Positions 12,959-19,339 of a stretch of DNA of 20,478 nucleotides are shown here, one piece after another (positions within the stretch are counted from its first letter, which is position 1; each line of letters starts with the position of its first letter). The stretch covers positions 1 through 20,478 of the forward strand of contig JAZDGR010000106.1 of the NCBI GenBank assembly GCA_043806735.1. The letters are read 5' to 3'. Source of the stretch: QYOJ01 sp043806735 (lineage in GTDB: Bacteria > Bacteroidota > Bacteroidia > Bacteroidales > FEN-979). A program made the position numbers and the translations under genes. The notes beneath the pieces were generated by a model. It saw only the letters and a list, made by a program, of their open reading frames with translations. It searched no databases and had not been told where the DNA came from.

Positions 12959-14089
12959 TTATAACCGTTGCATTAACTGTACAACCATTTTTTCTTTCCA
13001 GGTCCGGAAGGTCCCCTGTAAAATCTGCCTGCGTGCTTCTTTCATCAGCCAGGTATAAAATCCCAGGTTGTGAGCTGTTGCCACCATGGCGGCCAGGATC
13101 TCTTTAGACACAAAGAGGTGCCTGAGAAAAGCCCTCGAATATTGTTGGTCGGTAAAAACCCCTCCTTCGGGATCCAGGGGGGAGAAATCATCCTTCCACT
13201 TTTCGTTTTTGATGTTGAGGATCCCCTGCCGGGTGAAGAGCATTCCGTTCCGGCCGTTCCGCGTAGGGATTACGCAATCGAACATGTCGATTCCCAGGGC
13301 AATGCTCTCCAGGATGTTGGCCGGTGTACCTACCCCCATCAGGTACCGGGGTTTGTTTGCTGGAAGGACCGATGTGACCACCTCCGTCATGGCGTACAGT
13401 ATGGATGCCGGTTCTCCAACCGACAATCCGCCGATGGCATTTCCCTGGGCTTCGCAGGCGGCGATAAATTCGGCCGATTTGATCCGCAGATCTTTGTAAA
13501 TGCTTCCTTGTACAATGGGGAAAAGGCTTTGCCGGTAACCGTGAGGACATGTTGTCTCGGTAAAACGTGCGATGCATCGTTTCAGCCACCGGTGTGTCCG
13601 TTTCATCGATTTGGCGGCATAGTCGTATTCGCAGGGGTATGGGGTACATTCATCAAACGCCATGATGATGTCGGCTCCCAGCGCCCGCTGGATATCGATG
13701 GCCGACTCCGGGGTAAAAGTATGGCTTGAGCCGTCGATGTGCGATTGAAACACAACACCGTCTTCCTTGAATTTCCGGATACCGGAGAGAGAATAAACCT
13801 GGTATCCGCCGCTGTCGGTCAGGATGGGTCTTGACCATCCGTTGAACCGATGGATCCCGCCGGCTTTGGCAATGATATCCACCCCCGGACGAAGGTAGAG
13901 GTGATAGGTGTTGGTCAGCATGACCGGAGCCTGTACATCTTCCCGCAATTCCCGCATATGAAGCGCTTTCACGGCTCCGGCTGTGCCTACCGGCATAAAA
14001 AAAGGGGATTCGACGGTACCGTGGCCGGTTTCCAGCAGTCCGGCCCGGGCGTAAGAACCGGGATCTGTATGGCTGATGGTGAAGGTCAT
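12959..14089 (-). CDS. tgt: Queuine/preQ1 tRNA-ribosyltransferase
   Basis: 376 residues. It exchanges guanine 34 for the preQ1 base in tRNAs with GUN anticodons, in queuosine synthesis. Visible motifs: L-T-D-S-G-G-Y-Q-V at 90-98 with D92; M-A-F-D-E-C at 143-148; I-V-Q-G-S at 192-196; G-G-L-S-V-G-E at 220-226; and the nucleophile region G-I-D-M-F-D-C-V-I-P-T-R-N-G-R-N-G at 266-282. The C-terminal zinc site of most bacterial enzymes (C-x-C-x2-C) is missing: the segment reads D-F-S-P-L-D-P-E-G-G-V-F-T-D-Q-Q-Y-S at 301-318 without cysteine. I recall this as usual for Bacteroidota orthologues, so it should not mean loss of function. First gene of a tgt-lptG operon, with a -7 element 69 bp upstream. 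Confidence 0.96.
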   Translation of the reverse strand: MTFTISHTDPGSYARAGLLETGHGTVESPFFMPVGTAGAVKALHMRELREDVQAPVMLTNTYHLYLRPGVDIIAKAGGIHRFNGWSRPILTDSGGYQVYSLSGIRKFKEDGVVFQSHIDGSSHTFTPESAIDIQRALGADIIMAFDECTPYPCEYDYAAKSMKRTHRWLKRCIARFTETTCPHGYRQSLFPIVQGSIYKDLRIKSAEFIAACEAQGNAIGGLSVGEPASILYAMTEVVTSVLPANKPRYLMGVGTPANILESIALGIDMFDCVIPTRNGRNGMLFTRQGILNIKNEKWKDDFSPLDPEGGVFTDQQYSRAFLRHLFVSKEILAAMVATAHNLGFYTWLMKEARRQILQGTFRTWKEKMVVQLMQRL

Positions 14090-14158
14090 GAAGGGCGAAA
14101 ATCCGGCTTATTGAATGCCCGGGAAATGCAGATATTAAAGGTTATCCCAATTTTTCGA

Positions 14159-14166
14159 CAAAGGTA
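14159..14166 (-). promoter_or_regulatory. -7 element for the tgt-lptG operon (TACCTTTG)
   Basis: Exact TAnnTTTG match on the minus strand, 69 bp upstream of the tgt ATG, in the 134-bp divergent region shared with the glycosyltransferase gene. Confidence 0.6.
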
Positions 14167-14188
14167 GATTTTATTTTAGGAATATGAA

Positions 14189-14196
14189 TAAATTTG
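14189..14196 (+). promoter_or_regulatory. -7 element for the glycosyltransferase-sigma operon (TAAATTTG)
   Basis: Exact TAnnTTTG match on the plus strand, 27 bp upstream of the glycosyltransferase ATG. It faces away from the tgt element with 22 bp between the two boxes, so the two promoters overlap in their upstream regions. Confidence 0.6.
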
Positions 14197-14223
14197 CCGG
14201 TGCCACCTGTTAAATCTTGTTAA

Positions 14224-15372
14224 ATGCCCGAAACATTTATCGATCCGAATCCGTTCCTCCTGACCCTCTTTCTTGTTTTCTGCTTCTGTTTCCTCGTGCA
14301 GATGGGGTTTTATTGGGGAATCTTTTCTAGATTAGGCACCAAGGCACCAGTCACTAGTCACCAGTCACCAGTCACCAGTCACCCTCCGGGAGTCTCCGTC
14401 GTCATCTGCGCACACAACGAACAGCATCATCTGCAAAAGGTTCTGCCACAGATTCTGGAACAGGACTATCCCGAATATGAAGTCGTTGTTGTGAACCATG
14501 CATCGGATGACGATACCTCTTTTTTGCTTTCCGGTTTAGCCGACAAATATCCTCATCTGAAGGTAGTGGATATCAAGGAAGACCTGAATTTCTTCACCGG
14601 GAAGAAGTTTCCGCTCTCTATCGGAATCCGTTCGGCCCGGTACGACACCGTGTTGCTGACCGATGCCGACTGCCGTCCGGCCGGGAATCAATGGATCCGT
14701 TCGATGAGCAGGGCGTTTACAGATCGCACGAAGATCGTCCTGGGTTACGGTCCTTACGAACGGAGAAAGGGGACGCTGAACAAGCTGATCCGTTTTGATA
14801 CCGTTCAGGTTGCGATCCAGTATCTTTCCTTTGCGTTAGCAGGAATCCCCTATATGGGAATCGGGCGGAACCTGGCCTATAAAAAGGCACTTTTTTTCCG
14901 GGAGAAGGGCTTCACGTCCCATTACCGGATCTCCAGCGGCGACGATGACCTTTTCATCAACCAGGTTGCCCGGAAACAGAATACTGCCGTGGCGACCGAT
15001 CCCGCGTCATTCACCTGGTCGGAACCCAAAACCTCGCTCGGGAGATGGATCACACAAAAGAGACGCCACTTTTCCACAGGAAGCCATTATAAGTTCAAAC
15101 ATCAGTTTCTCCTGGGCCTTTACGCGGGTACACAACTGGGTTTCTGGATATTGCTTATCCTTCTTTTGACCTGGAAATTTGCCTGGCTATTTGTTTTCGG
15201 CGTACTTTTGCTCAAATGGATCAGTCAGTATGTCGTCTTCGGACGGTGGATATACCGGCTTCAGGAATATGATCTGATCGTTTGGATCCCGCTACTTGAG
15301 TGGGTCCTGCTAATCCTTCAGACCGGCATCGGCGCCGTGAACCTCATCCGACACCCCCGGAAATGGAAGTAG
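14224..15372 (+). CDS. Membrane-bound family 2 glycosyltransferase
   Basis: 382 residues. A hydrophobic helix at about 10-30 anchors the N terminus. The GT-A domain starts at G-V-S-V-V-I-C-A-H-N-E (56-66) and shows V-V-V-N-H-A-S-D-D-D at 88-97, the D-x-D-type metal motif L-T-D-A-D-C at 145-150, G-D-D-D-L-F near 238, and Q-K-R-R-H near 278, which stands where processive family members have Q-x-x-R-W. Three C-terminal hydrophobic segments follow (about 297-375). It probably transfers sugars at the cytoplasmic membrane for envelope polysaccharide or lipid; donor and acceptor are unknown. Residues 41-55 (A-P-V-T-S-H-Q-S-P-V-T-S-H) come from an in-frame heptamer array between the helix and the catalytic domain. 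The 3' end overlaps the sigma factor gene by 10 bp, so the two are coupled. Confidence 0.92.
   Translation: MPETFIDPNPFLLTLFLVFCFCFLVQMGFYWGIFSRLGTKAPVTSHQSPVTSHPPGVSVVICAHNEQHHLQKVLPQILEQDYPEYEVVVVNHASDDDTSFLLSGLADKYPHLKVVDIKEDLNFFTGKKFPLSIGIRSARYDTVLLTDADCRPAGNQWIRSMSRAFTDRTKIVLGYGPYERRKGTLNKLIRFDTVQVAIQYLSFALAGIPYMGIGRNLAYKKALFFREKGFTSHYRISSGDDDLFINQVARKQNTAVATDPASFTWSEPKTSLGRWITQKRRHFSTGSHYKFKHQFLLGLYAGTQLGFWILLILLLTWKFAWLFVFGVLLLKWISQYVVFGRWIYRLQEYDLIVWIPLLEWVLLILQTGIGAVNLIRHPRKWK
14348..14382 (+). repeat. CAGTCAC heptanucleotide array inside the glycosyltransferase gene
   Basis: Five 7-bp units: CAGTCAC, TAGTCAC, CAGTCAC, CAGTCAC, CAGTCAC. They are translated as repeats of P-V-T-S-H-Q-S. 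The preceding bases (GGCACCAAGGCAC) look like degenerate units. The same unit and peptide recur inside hutU at 16827. Confidence 0.93.
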
Positions 15373-15971
15373 TCTCCCATCTCACCGAAAAAGCGCAACG
15401 CGATTACCGGCTGGTCATCCAAGCCCGGGAACACGGGGACCAAAAGGCCTATGCAGGGTTGCTGAATAATTACCGCGATTCGCTGTATTTCCTGTTGCTG
15501 AAGATGACCAACAATCCGACCGATGCCGAAGACCTGACCATTGAAGCTTTCGGGAAAGCATTCCGCAACCTGCATCAATACACCCCCGATTATGCCTTCA
15601 GCACCTGGCTGTTCAAGATCGCGGCCAATAATTGCATCGACTTTCTCCGGCGATCGAAGCGCATCGTGTTTGCCGACAATCAGGGCAACAACGACGGCGA
15701 CCAGGAGGATCACCCCTCCAACATTCCAGCCACCACGCCCGATCCGGTTGAAAGGGTGATTGAAAAGCAAAAGATCCAGTTGATGCGTGAGGTGGTGGAA
15801 AAGCTTAAACCGCACTATCGCATGTTAATAGAATTGCGCTATTTTAAAGAGTGGTCCTACGAAGAGATCGCTACTGCGCTCAACCTCCCGCTGGGCACCG
15901 TTAAAGCCCAACTCTTCCGTTCCCGCGAGTTCCTTTACCAGATCCTGAAGCATGTGGAGGAGAAGATCTGA
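15363..15971 (+). CDS. ECF-type RNA polymerase sigma factor
   Basis: 202 residues from ATG 15363; the open frame extends upstream but that part overlaps the glycosyltransferase and is not sigma-like. Region 2 spans about 20-95: the core-binding stretch N-P-T-D-A-E-D-L-T-I-E-A-F and the -10 recognition part F-S-T-W-L-F-K-I-A-A-N-N-C-I-D-F-L-R-R. Region 4 spans about 135-195 with the helix-turn-helix Y-E-E-I-A-T-A-L-N-L-P-L-G-T-V-K-A-Q-L-F-R-S-R. A short acidic linker (G-D-Q-E-D-H) joins them. No anti-sigma gene is adjacent, so control must come from elsewhere or from expression. Overlap with the glycosyltransferase stop implies translational coupling. The stop codon is one base from an 8-bp tandem array. 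Confidence 0.95.
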   Translation: MEVVSHLTEKAQRDYRLVIQAREHGDQKAYAGLLNNYRDSLYFLLLKMTNNPTDAEDLTIEAFGKAFRNLHQYTPDYAFSTWLFKIAANNCIDFLRRSKRIVFADNQGNNDGDQEDHPSNIPATTPDPVERVIEKQKIQLMREVVEKLKPHYRMLIELRYFKEWSYEEIATALNLPLGTVKAQLFRSREFLYQILKHVEEKI

Positions 15972-15972
15972 G

Positions 15973-16004
15973 CTGGTGAACTGGTGAACTGGTGAGTTGG
16001 TGAG
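15973..16004. repeat. CTGGTGAA octanucleotide array after the sigma factor gene
   Basis: Four 8-bp units: CTGGTGAA, CTGGTGAA, CTGGTGAG, TTGGTGAG. It begins one base after the sigma factor TGA and is followed within 7 bp by the decamer array. Confidence 0.9.
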
Positions 16005-16010
16005 CATCTT

Positions 16011-16090
16011 GGCAATTCATGGCAATATATGGCAATATATGGCAATCCATGGCAATGTATGGCAATATATGGCAATATATGGCAATTCAT
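16011..16090. repeat. Eight-copy decamer array GGCAATNNAT upstream of hutU
   Basis: Eight uninterrupted 10-bp units with every position fixed except positions 7 and 8, which read TC, AT, AT, CC, GT, AT, AT, TC. It ends two bases before a perfect -7 element and 29 bp before the hutU start codon. The period is close to one helical turn, so all units would face the same side of the DNA. Confidence 0.95.
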
Positions 16091-16091
16091 T

Positions 16092-16099
16092 TATCTTTG
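16092..16099 (+). promoter_or_regulatory. -7 element of hutU (TATCTTTG)
   Basis: Exact TAnnTTTG match 20 bp upstream of the hutU ATG, directly after the decamer array. The -33 region lies inside the array, which has no TTTG, so activation by a factor bound to the array is a possibility. Confidence 0.65.
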
Positions 16100-16119
16100 T
16101 GTAAATATAATTTTTCACA

Positions 16120-18174
16120 ATGACCTTCCAAGAAGAGATCCTTCAGGGTATTCCGAATGAGCTTCCGGAAGCCCAACCCTATGACCCCAATTTGAATCAC
16201 GCCCCGATACGAAAAGATATTTTATCAGGGGAAGAAAAAAAACTGGCGCTGAGAAACGCCCTGCGCTATTTCGACCGGAAGCATCATGCGGCACTGGCTC
16301 CGGAATTTGCAGAGGAACTGAAACGGTTCGGCCGGATCTATATGTACCGGTTCCGGCCCCGCTACCCCATGGTTGCCCGTCCGATCTCGGACTATCCCTG
16401 CCGGTCGGTTCAGGCAGCGGCCGTCATGCTGATGATCCAGAACAACCTCGATCCTGCAGTCGCCCAGCATCCGCATGAATTGATCACCTACGGCGGAAAC
16501 GGAGCGGTATTCCAAAATTGGGCGCAGTACCTGCTTACCATAAAATACCTCGCGGAAATGACCGACGAACAAACGTTGGTAATGTATTCCGGCCATCCGA
16601 TGGGACTGTTCCCGTCGCACAAAGACGCTCCCCGGGTGGTAATCACCAACGGGATGATGATCCCCAACTATTCGAGTCAGGACGACTGGGAACGGTATAA
16701 CGCCCTGGGAGTCACCCAATATGGCCAGATGACGGCCGGTTCCTACATGTACATCGGTCCCCAGGGAATCGTGCACGGCACCACCATCACCATCCTGAAC
16801 GCCGCCCGAAGAAAACCTCCAACCCCCAGTTGGCAGTTACCAGTTGCCAGTCACCAGTCACCGGTCACCAGTCACCAGTCTGCGAACGACATTCGCGGCC
16901 AGGTCTTCGTCTCTTCCGGCCTCGGCGGGATGTCGGGAGCCCAGGCTAAAGCAGCCGTGATTGCAGGCGCCATCGGGGTCATCGCCGAAATCAACCCCAA
17001 AGTGGTTCAGAAGCGCTACGAGCAGGGGTGGGTGGATGAAGTATACACCGACTTGGACAAGCTGATCCATCGGATGATTATAGCTCAATCTAACAAAGAA
17101 TCGGTTTCGCTGGCATACCAGGGCAACGTAGTGGATCTCTGGGAGCGCTTTGCCGGATCGGAACTGCAGGTGGAACTGGGTTCTGATCAGACCTCTCTGC
17201 ACAATCCCTGGGCCGGCGGATATTATCCGGTTGGGCTGACCATTGAAGAATCCAACGAACTGATGGTCAAAAACCCTGATCAGTTTAAGGAGGAGGTCCG
17301 GAAGTCGTTACGGCGACAGGTCGCCGCCATCAACAAGCTGGCCGGCCGGGGGATGTACTTCTGGGATTACGGCAACGCGTTCCTGCTGGAAGCTTCCCGT
17401 GCCGGCGCCGAAGTGGTAAAGGCCGATGGCTCCTTTATCTATCCCTCGTACGTGCAGGACATCATGGGACCGCTGTTTTTCGATTACGGATTCGGCCCGT
17501 TCCGATGGGTATGTACCTCGGGGAATCCAAAGGACCTCGAGGTGAGTGATCATATTGCTTCCACGATCCTGGAGGAGATCGCTGCCAGAGCCCCAAAAGA
17601 GATTACAATGCAACTGCGCGACAACATCCACTGGATACGGGAAGCCGGGAAGAACAACCTGGTGGTGGGATCGCAGGCCCGCATCCTCTATGCCGACTGT
17701 GAAGGGCGTACGAAAATTGCAGCAGCTTTCAACGACGCGATTAAAACCGGAAAAATCTCGGCGCCGGTTGTCCTGGGCCGCGACCATCACGACGTTTCCG
17801 GCACCGATTCTCCTTTCCGCGAGACCTCGAACATCTACGACGGTTCTGCGTTTACGGCCGATATGGCGATCCAGAACGTCATTGGCGACAGCTTCCGCGG
17901 CGCAACCTGGGTGTCGATTCACAACGGTGGCGGCGTTGGCTGGGGAGAAGTGATCAACGGAGGTTTCGGGATGCTCCTCGACGGCTCGGAAACTGCCAAC
18001 TGGAAACTGCGAACTATGTTACACTGGGACGTCAACAACGGCATTGCCCGTCGCGCCTGGGCGCGCAACCCCGAAGCCATTTTCGCCATTCAGCGCGCCA
18101 TGCAGGAAGAACCCCGGCTGCGCGTGACGCTTCCAAACAGGGTGGATGAGGGAATGTTAGCGGGATTATTTTGA
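16120..18174 (+). CDS. hutU: Urocanate hydratase
   Basis: 684 residues. Converts urocanate to 4-imidazolone-5-propanoate in histidine degradation, using NAD+ as an electrophile. Family blocks: I-T-Y-G-G-N-G-A-V-F-Q-N-W near 124-136, M-Y-S-G-H-P-M-G-L-F near 155-164, the NAD-binding glycine-rich segment S-G-L-G-G-M-S-G-A-Q-A near 266-276, and the active-site region F-R-W-V-C-T-S-G-N-P-K with Cys465. I recall orthologues in Bacteroidota as about 100 residues longer than the classical 550-residue enzyme. In addition, residues about 233-254 (P-S-W-Q-L-P-V-A-S-H-Q-S-P-V-T-S-H-Q-S) derive from a heptamer array placed in frame just before the Rossmann-like strand. No other hut gene is near. A decamer array and -7 element precede it. 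Confidence 0.96.
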   Translation: MTFQEEILQGIPNELPEAQPYDPNLNHAPIRKDILSGEEKKLALRNALRYFDRKHHAALAPEFAEELKRFGRIYMYRFRPRYPMVARPISDYPCRSVQAAAVMLMIQNNLDPAVAQHPHELITYGGNGAVFQNWAQYLLTIKYLAEMTDEQTLVMYSGHPMGLFPSHKDAPRVVITNGMMIPNYSSQDDWERYNALGVTQYGQMTAGSYMYIGPQGIVHGTTITILNAARRKPPTPSWQLPVASHQSPVTSHQSANDIRGQVFVSSGLGGMSGAQAKAAVIAGAIGVIAEINPKVVQKRYEQGWVDEVYTDLDKLIHRMIIAQSNKESVSLAYQGNVVDLWERFAGSELQVELGSDQTSLHNPWAGGYYPVGLTIEESNELMVKNPDQFKEEVRKSLRRQVAAINKLAGRGMYFWDYGNAFLLEASRAGAEVVKADGSFIYPSYVQDIMGPLFFDYGFGPFRWVCTSGNPKDLEVSDHIASTILEEIAARAPKEITMQLRDNIHWIREAGKNNLVVGSQARILYADCEGRTKIAAAFNDAIKTGKISAPVVLGRDHHDVSGTDSPFRETSNIYDGSAFTADMAIQNVIGDSFRGATWVSIHNGGGVGWGEVINGGFGMLLDGSETANWKLRTMLHWDVNNGIARRAWARNPEAIFAIQRAMQEEPRLRVTLPNRVDEGMLAGLF
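16827..16882 (+). repeat. CAGTYRC heptanucleotide array inside hutU
   Basis: Eight 7-bp units: CAGTTGG, CAGTTAC, CAGTTGC, CAGTCAC, CAGTCAC, CGGTCAC, CAGTCAC, CAGTCTG. Open in frame, encoding two rounds of P-V-[TA]-S-H-Q-S. The first 19 bp equal the array after ispE; the later units equal the array inside the glycosyltransferase gene. Confidence 0.95.
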
Positions 18175-18194
18175 TACCGGATTCCGGATACCGG
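18174..18194. repeat. ATACCGG heptanucleotide array on the hutU stop codon
   Basis: Three 7-bp units, ATACCGG, ATTCCGG, ATACCGG. The first A is the last base of the hutU TGA. Confidence 0.85.
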
Positions 18195-18212
18195 TTTCAT
18201 GGCGGGTCATAG

Positions 18213-19247
18213 TTAAAAATTAACTACTTTCAGCACTTTCGATTGTACCTCCGTAGAATCCAATGGCTCGGTATAATTCATTTTGACGAAGCCATACGGC
18301 TTGCTTAGCCAGATCGCACCTATCGAGGTGGTGTCCCCGCCGGTATGAAGATGCGACTCGATGGCGTACCTTCCGCATTTGAAGGAGCCGGCCGGAACAT
18401 TGACCGGAACATCGGTCTCCGCTAACGTAAGCCAGGTGGTGTCGCCGCCGCTGACAAACCGGTAAGGTTTCCCAACCACAGCGTCGAGGTAAAATGTATA
18501 GAGAATATCGGTGGTAGAGATTCCCGACAGGACGGAGAACCGGAACGGTTCCACCTGCCAGGTGAACTGCCGGTTGCCAAATGGCCAGCCACAATCATTG
18601 GTCTCTTTGACCGTATAAAAAGAGGAGGAAGGCTCGGAAATGATCTCGTTCGAAATCGTGCAGGTGTCCCCGTTCTTCAGGGTAGTGGCGTAATTCCAGG
18701 TATGCCCGGTGTTGGCAAAACTATAATAAACCGAGGGATCCATATCCGGATTCACCAGGATGAGATACCCTTCGTAGGTGACAAACTGTTTCCCCAGCGG
18801 GCCGCATTCGTTTCCGGCGATCCGGAGCACCATCAGGTTGTCTTCCTGCAGGTAGACATATCCTCCCAGGTTCCAGTTAGAGCATTGGGGGTTGGTGGAG
18901 TCGCTCAGGATGAGGTGGAAGTAAAGCGTTCCGTTTTGAAACATAAATCCCTCCAGGAAGTTGATCTGCCCCAGCTCAAAGATCCCGTCTAGCATGTTTC
19001 CCCCCAGGGTTTCAAAGAGAGAAATATCCCCGGTTTTCTCGACCCGGGTGTTATTCTTAAAGGTGGTCATCCGTCCACGCCAGGTGCCTTTCAGCTGGCT
19101 CATGGTGACGGCGCTGCTGTCAAATCCCGGGTCTTTTTTACAGGAAGGCAGGCCCTGGGAAAGGAGCATCAGGATGAAAACGGGAACTGCGAGGGTTAAA
19201 CCCTTCCGAAAAACTTGGCGATCGGTGGAATTTACTCGATGAAACAT
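18213..19247 (-). CDS. Large lipoprotein of unknown function
   Basis: 344 residues. A hydrophobic stretch at about 17-31 and lipobox L-P-S-C put the lipidated cysteine at residue 36, followed by K-K-D, a common start of Bacteroidota surface or periplasmic lipoproteins. The mature N-terminal half begins L-K-G-T-W-R-G-R-M near 52-60, which recalls lipocalin-like domains. The C-terminal half contains N-V-P-A-G-S-F-K-C-G-R-Y near 285-296 and I-W-L-S-K-P-Y-G-F-V-K-M near 314-325, a pattern seen in exported Bacteroidota proteins that end in a beta-sandwich domain. No enzyme motif was recognised. It is convergent with hutU and divergent from the peptidase gene. A near-consensus TAAATTTA at 19282-19289 with TTTG 16 bp upstream could be its promoter. 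Confidence 0.8.
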   Translation of the reverse strand: MFHRVNSTDRQVFRKGLTLAVPVFILMLLSQGLPSCKKDPGFDSSAVTMSQLKGTWRGRMTTFKNNTRVEKTGDISLFETLGGNMLDGIFELGQINFLEGFMFQNGTLYFHLILSDSTNPQCSNWNLGGYVYLQEDNLMVLRIAGNECGPLGKQFVTYEGYLILVNPDMDPSVYYSFANTGHTWNYATTLKNGDTCTISNEIISEPSSSFYTVKETNDCGWPFGNRQFTWQVEPFRFSVLSGISTTDILYTFYLDAVVGKPYRFVSGGDTTWLTLAETDVPVNVPAGSFKCGRYAIESHLHTGGDTTSIGAIWLSKPYGFVKMNYTEPLDSTEVQSKVLKVVNF

Positions 19248-19339
19248 GACATGAGAGGTTTTGGATTTCCGGATTAAGGCATAAATTTACAGCGAATTAG
19301 CCACACAAAAGCAATTTGTATCCTACTAAACGTAAAACC

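Noticed and set aside
13070..13729. Long plus-strand open frame opposite tgt
   Set aside because: It is the shadow of a clearly coding tgt on the other strand and has no recognisable protein features.
15300..15362. Upstream extension of the sigma factor
   Set aside because: These codons lie within the glycosyltransferase in another frame and are Pro/Arg-rich; the sigma domain starts after ATG 15363.
16011..16090. CRISPR array
   Set aside because: Units are 10 bp with no spacers, and no cas genes are present.
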